Assembly (NCBI GenBank): GCA_039820405.1 | Contig: JBCBQC010000029.1 | Coordinates: 1 to 64,000 of the forward strand | Length of the DNA stretch: 64,000 nt | Direction of reading: 5' to 3' | Origin: CALLVY01 sp937899855 | Lineage (GTDB): Bacteria > Bacteroidota > Bacteroidia > Chitinophagales > Saprospiraceae | Shown here: piece after piece, positions 25,964-33,963 of the stretch | How positions within the stretch are numbered: the first letter of the stretch is position 1 | Layout: the number at the start of each line of letters is the position of its first letter | The notes under the pieces: model-generated | Told to the model about the DNA's origin: nothing | The model's database searches: none | The model's input: the letters and a program-made list of their open reading frames with translations, nothing else | Position numbers and translations under genes: made by a program

Positions 25964-26935
25964 TTAAAAGTCCTCGTCCAGGGAAAACACTTGCTTGTCG
26001 CGCTCGGCCATGACGCCCGACTTTTGGTAGTCTCCCACGCGCTTTTCGAAGAAATTGGTCTTGCCCTGTAGCGAAATCATGTCCATCCAGGGGAAGGGGT
26101 TTTCGACGTTGAAGGCTTTGGGACGGCCGAGCGATACCAGGAGGCGGTCGGCGACGAACTCGATGTAGGTACACATCATATCCGAATTCATCCCGATCAG
26201 GCGGACGGGTAGTGCGTCGGAAACGAATTCTTTTTCGATCTCTACGGCGTTGAGGATAATCTGTTCGATGGTGCCCTCGGGGAGCTTGTTCTTGACGTGA
26301 TCGTTGTACAGCAAGCAGGCAAAATCACAGTGAACGCCTTCGTCGCGGGAGATGAGCTCGTTGGAGAAGGTCAGGCCGGGCATCAGGCCCCGCTTTTTCA
26401 GCCAGAAGATGGAGCAAAACGAACCGGAGAAGAAAATCCCCTCTACGGCGGCAAAGGCGACCAGACGTTCTTGGAAGGTTCCGTTGTTGATCCAGCGGAG
26501 GGCCCAATCCGCTTTCTTTTTGACGCAATCCATGTTCTCCATGGCGTTAAACAGGTAATCTTTTTCCTTGGCGTCTTTGATGTAGGTGTCGATCAGGAGA
26601 GAGTAGGTTTCGGAATGGATGTTTTCCATCATGATTTGAAACCCGTAGAAGAATTTGGCCTCGGTATACTGGACTTCATTGACAAAATTCTCGGCGAGGT
26701 TCTCATTGACGATGCCATCGCTAGCGGCGAAGAAGGCTAGGACGTGCTTGATGAAGTGGCGCTCGTCATCGTTGAGTTTTGCCCAGTCGGTCAGGTCTTG
26801 CGACAGGTCGATTTCTTCGGCCGTCCAGAAGCTGGCTTCTGATTTTTTGTACCATTTCCAGATGTCATCGTGTTGGATGGGAAAGAGGACGTAGCGATTG
26901 GGATTGTCTTGCAGGATCGGTTCGACAACGCTCAT
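25964..26935 (-). CDS. nrdB: Class Ia ribonucleoside-diphosphate reductase, beta subunit
   Basis: 323 aa from ATG at 26935 (MSVVEPIL); the open frame extends 30 codons further with no family match. The iron site and radical tyrosine lie in MENIHSETYSLLIDTYI, nearly the eukaryotic R2 sequence. Further ligands are in DEGVHCDFACLLY. The C-terminal peptide FSLDEDF resembles the eukaryotic R2 tail that docks on the alpha subunit. First gene of nrdBA. A group of DnaA boxes lies about 300 nt upstream, which may link dNTP supply to replication initiation. Confidence 0.96.
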   Translation of the reverse strand: MSVVEPILQDNPNRYVLFPIQHDDIWKWYKKSEASFWTAEEIDLSQDLTDWAKLNDDERHFIKHVLAFFAASDGIVNENLAENFVNEVQYTEAKFFYGFQIMMENIHSETYSLLIDTYIKDAKEKDYLFNAMENMDCVKKKADWALRWINNGTFQERLVAFAAVEGIFFSGSFCSIFWLKKRGLMPGLTFSNELISRDEGVHCDFACLLYNDHVKNKLPEGTIEQIILNAVEIEKEFVSDALPVRLIGMNSDMMCTYIEFVADRLLVSLGRPKAFNVENPFPWMDMISLQGKTNFFEKRVGDYQKSGVMAERDKQVFSLDEDF

Positions 26936-27383
26936 AAGTTCTTTAATTTTGTTGGATTTGAAATAATTTGTTTCTTGACCATTCGTACTTTCATTGCGGT
27001 TCATTTCACAACGAAAATGGACCATTTCCTTGGTGTTCCAGTCCTACGGGATGGACTAGTATTCCAACCATTCCTTTTAGGTAGACGAAGCTAGGGTAAG
27101 TTTGATTTCCCTTCTTACTTTAGCTTTGCGGTGGATGCAAAAAGAGGAGACTCACAGTGTTCCATCAACTAGTTTGCTTTTGAGACTCACAAGATACGCA
27201 TTGCGTACCTTTGTTGATTACCAATTTACCAACACCCTGTGGAAAACTAAAACGAACCCCCGTAAAATGGAGATTCTTGGATGTGGATAACCAAATTTAA
27301 AATGTGGATAACCTGTGGAAGGCAGCCAAGGCTAATCCGGCACAAAATCGTGATAATCAGGCAGTTTGCGCATTTTTATTCAA
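26936..27383. other. Intergenic region between nrdB and corA with replication-linked motifs
   Basis: 448 bp without a credible gene; a 62-codon plus-strand frame at 27102-27290 shows no protein character. It holds four DnaA-box-like nonamers (27238-27322), a dyad TACGCA-T-TGCGTA (27195-27207) and a plus-strand promoter-like pair, TTTG at 27179-27182 and TACCTTTG at 27206-27213 (23-nt spacing). No minus-strand promoter for nrdB was found by eye. Confidence 0.6.
27238..27322. promoter_or_regulatory. Phased cluster of DnaA boxes
   Basis: TGTGGATAA, the complement of the perfect DnaA box TTATCCACA, occurs at 27282-27290 and 27303-27311. TGTGGAAAA at 27238-27246 fits TTWTNCACA, and TGTGGAAGG at 27314-27322 is a weaker box. 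All share one orientation and their starts are 44, 21 and 11 bp apart, close to 4, 2 and 1 helical turns. This may be a DnaA control site for nrdBA or part of an origin. Confidence 0.6.
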
Positions 27384-28334
27384 CTAAAACAACTGCTTGC
27401 GGCGGAACCACCAGGCCAGCAGTAGACTGATGATTAGGGAGAAGAACAGGATGAAATAGAAAGAACTGGTACTTTCGCTTTTAAAGGGTACGGGTACATT
27501 CATTCCGTAGAAGCTCGCCACCAGGGTAGGCACCATCAAAATGATGGTAATGAGGGTGAGGCGTTGCATCACGAAATTCAAATTGTTTGAAATGATGGAA
27601 GCGTAGGCTTCCATCGTTCCACTGAGGATATTGGTGTGGACGTTGGCCATTTCCAGGGCCTGACTATTGTCGATGATGATGTCTTCGAAAAGGTCGGTTT
27701 GGTCCTCATCGTCCCGAATTTTTAAAAAGTCGGAGCGCTTCATTTTCATCTTCAACAGCTCGTTGGAGCTGAGGGTGTTTACGAAGTAGACCAAGCTTTT
27801 TTCGATCCGCAGGAGCTGACGCAGGTCCGAATTGCGACTGGAATTGTACAACTCTTTTTCGATGACGTTGCGTGTGAGGTTGAGCTTTTTGAGGCAAATC
27901 AAAAAACGGTAGACGTTTTGCTCCATGATTTGGAGTACAAAGCGCGTTTCGTTGGCCGGGTCGAAATTTTTGACCTTTCCTTCGAGAAACATTTCCAGCA
28001 CCGGGTTTTCGTGCGAGGTGATGGTGATCATGTTGTCGAGGGTCAGGATAATTCCGATGGGTACGGTCACGTAGATGCCTTCGTGTTCGGACTCCACTTC
28101 GTTGACGATGGGGGTGTTGACCACGATGAGTCGCACTTGTTCTTCCCGTTCGTAGCGCGAGCGTTCGTCGATGTCGAGTGAATCGGTCAGGAAATCGAGC
28201 GGAATGTCCATCTGGTTGGCGAGCTTCTCCAGCTCGGCGTGGTTGAAGGGGGGAGTGATATTGATCCAGCAAGCGGGACGGGGTTCGTCGAGCTCGGTGA
28301 GCTTCCCATTCTCATTGGCGTAAAACCGGATCAT
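27384..28334 (-). CDS. corA: CorA-family divalent cation (Mg2+/Co2+) transporter
   Basis: 316 aa. A long, mostly helical cytoplasmic domain is followed by two C-terminal membrane helices (about 257-277 and 291-308) joined by the signature YGMNVPVPF, whose GMN forms the outer mouth of the pentameric pore. A basic tail (RRKQLF) stays in the cytoplasm, as in CorA. A -7-like TAAGTTTG lies 53 nt upstream of the start on the minus strand (28387-28394), without a clear -33 partner. Confidence 0.94.
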   Translation of the reverse strand: MIRFYANENGKLTELDEPRPACWINITPPFNHAELEKLANQMDIPLDFLTDSLDIDERSRYEREEQVRLIVVNTPIVNEVESEHEGIYVTVPIGIILTLDNMITITSHENPVLEMFLEGKVKNFDPANETRFVLQIMEQNVYRFLICLKKLNLTRNVIEKELYNSSRNSDLRQLLRIEKSLVYFVNTLSSNELLKMKMKRSDFLKIRDDEDQTDLFEDIIIDNSQALEMANVHTNILSGTMEAYASIISNNLNFVMQRLTLITIILMVPTLVASFYGMNVPVPFKSESTSSFYFILFFSLIISLLLAWWFRRKQLF

Positions 28335-28464
28335 AAGCGAGCGATTCCGTGATGAAAAAATACCGAAGGGCTTCCTCCGTCGTGCACAAACTTACGATAA
28401 AAATTCAGGAGTTTTGCGCTCCGCGGAGCAAAGTAAGGGTAAAATTTCACCCGCGTGGGGGTCC

Positions 28465-29193
28465 TTATTTTGCCCGGAGTAGAGGGGACAATATTTTTTC
28501 ATAAACGTCCAAATCGCTCCGTTGTCCCCTCCCCCACTTGGGGGTCAGACCACGGCGAATGCGAAAATAATCTTCCACGATATCAGCCTGTTGTTCAAGA
28601 TTGAAAGCCAGGAAATCCCGGCCTTCCGCCAAATATGCCCGCAGTGTAGCCAGCCCGCCATAGTTGTAGCCCATCCGCGTCGCTTGGGCGCGTAGGGCAC
28701 GGGGCATGTACACCGCACCAATTTGTTCGTACTGCCAAATGTGCACCAGCTCGTGGATCAAAATACTGGGGCTCATTGTTCCCCAACTGTTGATGATGTA
28801 AAAGCTGACGTAGCAAAGGGCGTACTTCCGGGGCCCAATTAGTGCATATTCGTCGATTCGTACTCTTTCGTAGCGAATCCCATCCCCGAAGATCGGTCGG
28901 GCCAGTTGGATTTCCGCTGCCGTCAGGGGCCGCGTCTTCCACTTCGCACCGTCCGTCAAGGTTTCGTAGAGTTCTCCGATTCCCAGTAGCTCTGATCCGT
29001 AAACGATCAGCTCCAGCCACCAGTGAGCCGCGCGCCGCAGCCATCCGACCCTCACCGTAGGGTCGGCCGCACTGTGATCGTAGTGTGCGCCGCGCAGCCC
29101 CCGCCCAAGGTGACGCCACAGGCGCCGACAGCGGTGGGGCAGCCAGCCTAGGAGATCCCGCAGCCGATAGCCCAATACGTACATCTTGTTCAA
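28465..29193 (-). CDS. Uncharacterised HELVH-motif protein
   Basis: 242 aa, not assigned to a named family. It has a basic N-terminus (RRLWRHLGRGLRG), a hydrophobic stretch near residues 57-72 and the metal-binding-type motif ILIHELVHIWQYEQIG with H147, E148 and H151. Further on are HAxxY-free, Tyr/Arg-rich helices and an acidic EQQADIVEDYF segment, where the Glu or Asp could be a third ligand as in zincin-like peptidases. The motif plus this spacing resembles DUF4157-type proteins, but peptidase activity is unproven. No operon link is clear: 180 bp to the upstream permease gene, 130 bp to corA. Confidence 0.72.
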   Translation of the reverse strand: MNKMYVLGYRLRDLLGWLPHRCRRLWRHLGRGLRGAHYDHSAADPTVRVGWLRRAAHWWLELIVYGSELLGIGELYETLTDGAKWKTRPLTAAEIQLARPIFGDGIRYERVRIDEYALIGPRKYALCYVSFYIINSWGTMSPSILIHELVHIWQYEQIGAVYMPRALRAQATRMGYNYGGLATLRAYLAEGRDFLAFNLEQQADIVEDYFRIRRGLTPKWGRGQRSDLDVYEKILSPLLRAK

Positions 29194-29373
29194 CTGCGCT
29201 CTGCTGTTTTGTTGAGGTGGAGCATGGCTCCAGAAAAGAAATGGTGGTAAAAACTAGGTGACACTACCATTCTCCAGATTCTCTTTGCGGAGACAAAAAT
29301 AGTAGAAAAATTGAGCAATCAATACTAAAGTTTTCCACAATATCTCCACAAGAAAAACCCTCGCAAAACGGGG

Positions 29374-30675
29374 CTATTTGAAGCGGATCGCACTCACCGG
29401 AGTGATGCGGGTAACCATGTAAGAAGGGATGATGAGAAAAACGATCACCACCGCCAGCGTCCCCAAATTGAGGCTGAAGATGGTCCAAAAGTGGAACTCC
29501 ACCGGCGCCACCGAGAGGTAGTAATCGGCCTCCGAGAGACGTACGATTTCGAACTTTTTCTGGATCCAGCACAGGCCCAAACCGATCAGATTGCCCCAAA
29601 ATAACCCGATGGCAATGATGTACGCAGCGTGGTAGAGGAATATCTGACGGATGCCCCAATCGCTCTGCCCCAGGGCCTTGAGGATTCCGATCATATTGGT
29701 TCGTTCGAGGATGAGGATCATCAGGGCGGTAATCATGTTGATGAGGGCGACGATCAGCATGAGCACCAGGATGACGACTTCGTTGATGTCCTGTAGGCCC
29801 AGCCAATCGAAGATGGCGGGAAATTTGTCGCGGATGGTTTCGGAAAAGAGGTCGCCGGGAATGACTTCGAGGTAAATGTACTCGTTGATGATATCCATAT
29901 CGCGGATGTCGTCCACAAAAACTTCGAAGCCACCGACCTGATCCTCCCGCCAGCCCAGCACCTGTTGCAATTGCCGGATGTCGACGAGGGCAAACTTTTG
30001 GTCGTACTCTTCCAGTCCCGTTTTATAGATGCCGCACACTCCGTAGCGCCGCCGCAGCTGTTCCCCATCCTCGATGTAATTGACTTCAAAACGGTCGCCC
30101 ACCCCCAGTTTGAGCCGGTTGGCGGTTTGTCGGGAGATGATGATGTCCTGCGAGGCACTCGAATCGGGATAGCTGATGGCACGGCCTTCTTCCAGGTAAT
30201 TTTCGAGGTTTTTCCAATCGAAGTCCGGCCCGATCCCCTTGATGATGATGCCCTCGATTTGGTCCTTGGTTTTGATGATTCCGGGATGGTGGGCAAAGAC
30301 CTGGATGTGCCGGATGCCGCCGTGGGTTTCGCGCTCCACCATTTGGTTGTCCCATTCGATCCCCAGCACCCGCAGCGGCCCCACGTAGCTCACCGACCCG
30401 ACGGTATCGAGGGCGGGATAGAAATCCTGTTGGGCATCGATGGGGATGGCGTCAAAAGAACGGCTCAGGTTGGTATCGGTGATGTGGATGTGTCCCCAAA
30501 AGCCAAAGATCTTAGAGCTGATTTGGTTTTGAAAGCCTCGGATGAGGGCGGTGGCGGTAATCATCACCGTGAGGCTCAGGGCAATGGCAATGATGGCGAT
30601 CCGGATGATCATCCGCGAGAAGGAGCGTGTACCGGAGGCGGCCAAACGACGGGCGATAAAGGGTTCGAGCTTCAT
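29374..30675 (-). CDS. FtsX-type ABC transporter permease (LolC/LolE-like)
   Basis: 433 aa. One membrane helix at about 22-45, a large periplasmic MacB-like domain, then three C-terminal helices (about 305-330, 350-380, 400-425) with the FtsX motif ALMILILERTNMIGILKALGQSDWGIRQIFL (the coupling region). This is the layout of the permease that moves lipoproteins from the inner membrane to LolA. The ATPase is not in this window, so the exact substrate is open; related MacB-type exporters are an alternative. The N-terminus (FIARRLAASGTRSFSRMI) is typical for Bacteroidota members. Confidence 0.88.
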   Translation of the reverse strand: MKLEPFIARRLAASGTRSFSRMIIRIAIIAIALSLTVMITATALIRGFQNQISSKIFGFWGHIHITDTNLSRSFDAIPIDAQQDFYPALDTVGSVSYVGPLRVLGIEWDNQMVERETHGGIRHIQVFAHHPGIIKTKDQIEGIIIKGIGPDFDWKNLENYLEEGRAISYPDSSASQDIIISRQTANRLKLGVGDRFEVNYIEDGEQLRRRYGVCGIYKTGLEEYDQKFALVDIRQLQQVLGWREDQVGGFEVFVDDIRDMDIINEYIYLEVIPGDLFSETIRDKFPAIFDWLGLQDINEVVILVLMLIVALINMITALMILILERTNMIGILKALGQSDWGIRQIFLYHAAYIIAIGLFWGNLIGLGLCWIQKKFEIVRLSEADYYLSVAPVEFHFWTIFSLNLGTLAVVIVFLIIPSYMVTRITPVSAIRFK

Positions 30676-30828
30676 GGATCGACGGGGTCCCGCTTTTTCG
30701 GGTCCGTAAAATAGGGAACTTTTGTGGAATGAACTTTATTTCGAACGGGCGGGCTTTTGAAAAAATTTTAAATTTGCGACAAATTGCTGTTGCGTATTGT
30801 TGTTGTTCCACAAAGCACACAGCGAAGA

Positions 30829-30847
30829 CACAGAGCAACACGGAGGG
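30829..30847 (+). repeat. Left inverted repeat flanking the GxxExxY gene
   Basis: CACAGAG-CA-ACACGGAGGG, inside a longer purine-rich stretch with several CACA and CACAG units (30808-30852). Its inverted partner is at 31284-31301. Confidence 0.5.
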
Positions 30848-30883
30848 ACGAGTAGGACGTAGATAAATTATCAATGAGATAAA

Positions 30884-31255
30884 ATGCTAGAAAATCAAAT
30901 TTCTGGAACCATCATTGGCTGTGCCATCGACATCCACCGACAACTGGGCCCCGGATTACTGGAGTCCGCTTACCAAGCTTGCCGCTACTACGAACTGTGC
31001 CAAAAAGGACTCAGCGTAGAGCGAGAAAAACCCATGCCGATCGTTTACAAAGAGGTAAAATTAGACCACGGCTATCGCATGGATTTACTCGTAGAAAATC
31101 GGGTGGTTGTAGAACTAAAAACCGTAGAAATGTTGACCGATGTACATACGGCACAGTTGTTAACTTATCTCAAACTGGGGAACTATCGCCTCGGCTTATT
31201 AATTAATTTCCACGTAAAAGTGCTCAAGCAGGGAATCAAGCGCTTAATCAATTAA
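30884..31255 (+). CDS. GxxExxY protein (PDDEXK-like fold)
   Basis: 123 aa. GPGLLESAYQAC (about 23-34) carries the name-giving GxxExxY motif. GYRMDLLVENRVVVELKTVE (about 65-84) has the D...ExK arrangement of PD-(D/E)xK nucleases. The role of this small, widespread family is not established. It sits between imperfect inverted repeats and has a lower GC content than its neighbours, which suggests an inserted cassette. No partner gene is seen. Confidence 0.88.
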   Translation: MLENQISGTIIGCAIDIHRQLGPGLLESAYQACRYYELCQKGLSVEREKPMPIVYKEVKLDHGYRMDLLVENRVVVELKTVEMLTDVHTAQLLTYLKLGNYRLGLLINFHVKVLKQGIKRLIN

Positions 31256-31283
31256 GCACCTCTACTCGGTGGCCCTCAGTGGT

Positions 31284-31301
31284 CCTCCGCGTCACTCTGT
31301 G
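31284..31301 (-). repeat. Right inverted repeat flanking the GxxExxY gene
   Basis: CCTCCGCGTCACTCTGTG, which read on the minus strand is CACAGAG-TG-ACGCGGAGG and matches the left copy at all but a few positions. Similarity continues outward (CCGAGTAGAGG against ACGAGTAGGA). Confidence 0.5.
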
Positions 31302-31334
31302 GTACCTAATGGAAAAAAGATTTAATCTGTACTT

Positions 31335-32606
31335 ATGAACTTTCTCGAAGAACTCCAATGGCGGGGCATGATCCACCAAATGACCCCCGGCACCGACGCC
31401 CTCCTCCAGGACGGCATGATCACCGGCTACATCGGCTTTGACCCCACTGCCCCCTCCCTCACCATTGGCAACTACGTCCAAATCATGCTGCTCCGCCTCT
31501 TCCAGGACGCGGGCCACCGCCCCATCATCCTCATGGGTGGCGCCACCGGCCGCATCGGCGACCCCTCCGGCAAAGACAAGGAGCGCGAACTCAAAAGCTA
31601 CGACGAACTCGACCACAACCTCGAATTCCAGTCCCGTCAGTTTGCCCGCTTCCTCGACTTTGAAGGCCCCAACGCCGCCATCATTGTCAACAACCTGGAT
31701 TTTTACCGCGACATGAACGTCCTGGATTTTCTCCGACAGGTGGGCAAAACCCTGACGGTCAACTACATGTCCTCCAAAGATTCGGTAAAAAAACGCTTGG
31801 AAACCGGCCTGTCCTTTACCGAATTCAGCTACCAACTGCTGCAGGCCTACGACTTCCAGTGCCTGTACACCCAGCACGATTGCCGCCTCCAAATGGGGGG
31901 CTCCGATCAGTGGGGCAACATCACCTCCGGTACGGAGTTTATCCGCCGCAATGTGGACGGTAAGGCGCACGCCGTTACCACCCCCCTGCTCACCAAAGCC
32001 GACGGCAGCAAATTTGGCAAATCCGAACGGGGCAACATCTGGTTGTCGCCCGAGCTGACCAGCCCCTACCAATTTTTCCAGTTCTGGCTCAAAGCCGATG
32101 ATGCGGATTTGAGGAATTACATCCGCTACTTTAGCCTGCGCCCCCGCGAAGAAATGCAGGCCCTCCTCGATCGAGTCGACGAAGACCCCATCAGCGTCAA
32201 AGCCCAACTGGCCGAAGAATTGACCGTCCGGGTCCACTCTCGCGCGGCCTACGAGAGTGTTCTGAGCGTATCCGAGTTGCTGTTCAACAAAAAAGCCAAC
32301 CGCGATACCCTGCTGGGCCTGGACGAAACATCTCTGGCAACGGTCGCCCAAGAAATCCCCAGCTTCCAAATCGAACGGGACCAATTGGCGGCGGGCATTA
32401 ACATCGTAGACCTCCTCGCCGAGCACACCAGCATTCAGTCCTCCAAGGGAGAGGCCCGCCGGTCGATCAAGGGCAATGCCATTGCGGTCAACAAGGAAAA
32501 GATAAAGGACCACGAGTACCGGGTCGATGCCACGGCCTTGCTCCACGGCAAATACCTGATGGTAGAGAACGGTCGCAAAAACAAATTCATCATCGTTACG
32601 CAATAA
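31335..32606 (+). CDS. tyrS: Tyrosyl-tRNA synthetase
   Basis: 423 aa class I synthetase, bacterial TyrRS form. The HIGH-like motif is in GFDPTAPSLTIGNYVQ (34-49), the tyrosine/tRNA part in GGSDQWGNITSG (about 190-201), and the KMSKS-like loop is KFGKSERGN (about 224-232). A C-terminal S4 RNA-binding domain (about 355-423) follows. It attaches tyrosine to tRNA-Tyr. No T-box or other leader is visible upstream. The PhzF-family gene follows after 5 nt. Confidence 0.96.
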   Translation: MNFLEELQWRGMIHQMTPGTDALLQDGMITGYIGFDPTAPSLTIGNYVQIMLLRLFQDAGHRPIILMGGATGRIGDPSGKDKERELKSYDELDHNLEFQSRQFARFLDFEGPNAAIIVNNLDFYRDMNVLDFLRQVGKTLTVNYMSSKDSVKKRLETGLSFTEFSYQLLQAYDFQCLYTQHDCRLQMGGSDQWGNITSGTEFIRRNVDGKAHAVTTPLLTKADGSKFGKSERGNIWLSPELTSPYQFFQFWLKADDADLRNYIRYFSLRPREEMQALLDRVDEDPISVKAQLAEELTVRVHSRAAYESVLSVSELLFNKKANRDTLLGLDETSLATVAQEIPSFQIERDQLAAGINIVDLLAEHTSIQSSKGEARRSIKGNAIAVNKEKIKDHEYRVDATALLHGKYLMVENGRKNKFIIVTQ

Positions 32607-32611
32607 TCCTT

Positions 32612-33394
32612 ATGAAACTCTTTCAAGTCGACGCCTTTAGCGATCAATTGTTCGGTGGCAATCCCGCGGCGGTCTGTCCGCTCCCAGCCTGGATTCCCGA
32701 CGACCTGATGCAAAACATCGCAGCGGAAAACAACCTGGCCGAAACGGCCTTCTTCGTTCCCGAGGGTGCCCATTTTCACCTGCGCTGGTTTACCCCCGCA
32801 GTAGAAGTCGACCTTTGTGGGCACGCCACCCTCGCCACGGCCCACGTGCTGTTTCAACACCTGGACCACCCCGATCCGATCCTCCACTTCCAGACCCGCA
32901 GCGGCCTACTCCAGGTCAAACGCGAGGCCGAGGGCTACGCCATGGATTTTCCCGCCGACCAATTGGCCAGTCTGGCCCCTCCCCCCATCCTACGTCAGGC
33001 CCTCGAAGGCCTCCACATTAAATCCTGCTTCCGCGGTCGCGACGACTACCTGGTGGAAGTCGCCACCCAGGCCGAGGTCGAAGCGCTCCAACCCCATTTC
33101 CGCATCCTCCAATCGCTCGACAGCCGGGGCGTCATCGTCACCGCTCCGGGCCGGCAGGTCGACTTCGTCTCCCGCTGCTTTTATTCCCCAGCCGGTATCG
33201 ACGAGGATCCCGTGACGGGTTCGGCCCACACCAGCTTGACGCCCTTCTGGGCGGCTCAACTGGGACGGGAAGAGTTGGTGGGTCAACAGCTTTCCACGCG
33301 CGGGGGGACCGTCCTCTGCGTCCTGCGGGGCGATCGAGTCATCCTAAGTGGGCGGGCCCAGACCTATTTGGTGGGAGAAATCCAGGGGCTTTAA
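32612..33394 (+). CDS. PhzF-family isomerase/epimerase
   Basis: 260 aa. The N-terminus MKLFQVDAFSDQLFGGNPAAVCPL and the catalytic-Glu region NLAETAFFV (about residue 45) are typical, as are DLCGHATLATAHVLF (about 68-82) and GIDEDPVTGSAHTSLTPFWA (about 200-219). Members of this family catalyse isomerisation in phenazine synthesis, but most homologues in bacteria without phenazine genes have unknown substrates, and none of the other phz genes is here. It probably shares a transcript with tyrS. Confidence 0.92.
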   Translation: MKLFQVDAFSDQLFGGNPAAVCPLPAWIPDDLMQNIAAENNLAETAFFVPEGAHFHLRWFTPAVEVDLCGHATLATAHVLFQHLDHPDPILHFQTRSGLLQVKREAEGYAMDFPADQLASLAPPPILRQALEGLHIKSCFRGRDDYLVEVATQAEVEALQPHFRILQSLDSRGVIVTAPGRQVDFVSRCFYSPAGIDEDPVTGSAHTSLTPFWAAQLGREELVGQQLSTRGGTVLCVLRGDRVILSGRAQTYLVGEIQGL

Positions 33395-33963
33395 GCCCAG
33401 AGCCAAATGTTAAAATTTGAAAATCGCGTTTTTTTTTCAACTTTTTTCCCAAGCATTTACGGGGCCTCCAGCCGATTCCACCGCCTTTCCCCCCATTTTA
33501 TTTGTGGAAAAAAAGGGCCAAATGCGTCTATGTAGGGACATTTTCTCGGATGGGACCCAAGTAAAAGATATCCCGGGGAAACGTCTTGGTAACCTTGCGG
33601 TCGAAGGGCTCGACCAAGTGGCGGGCGGAGCTATATCCTCAAGCCATGAAATCGAGCGACGACTGGCGGCGGTGGCTTGGGTGGGAACCCACCCTCAAGA
33701 CCAATACTCTCACAGATAAAATAACAATAATTTTACAAATTCTTCTTTTCCCCACCTTCCCCACCACTCCTCCAACCTCCTCCATAACTCCTACGCAATC
33801 TCTTCCATCCGTGGTCTTGGCTATCGACAAAAACACCATTGGCGGTCGTAGCGGAAGCCAAAACCATCCCAATGCTACCCCGAATGATACGACAGAAAGT
33901 ACGGAATCCTGGATACCAGTCCACGGTCGAGAACTTGGGGAAGGTAAAGCGCTGGCGTTTGAT
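33395..33963. other. Intergenic region with several strong hairpins, no convincing gene
   Basis: 569 bp between convergent genes. Open frames of 60-196 codons here have no family features or signal peptides. Between 33585 and 33699 there are perfect inverted repeats: GGTCGA/TCGACC (33599-33615), CAAGCCA/TGGCTTG (33640-33679), and CTTGGGTGG with CCACCCTCAAG (33676-33699, one bulged T). They could form a structured RNA. No terminator-like T-run follows them. Confidence 0.4.

Noticed and set aside
28429..28441. Palindrome GCTCCGCGGAGC near 28420 as a terminator
   Set aside because: No T-run follows on either strand and it lies in the corA leader, so at most it is an operator; the evidence is too thin to list.
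31248..32603. 451-codon minus-strand frame opposite tyrS
   Set aside because: Exact antisense of the synthetase; Val/Gly/Asp-rich composition arises from the codon use of the real gene.
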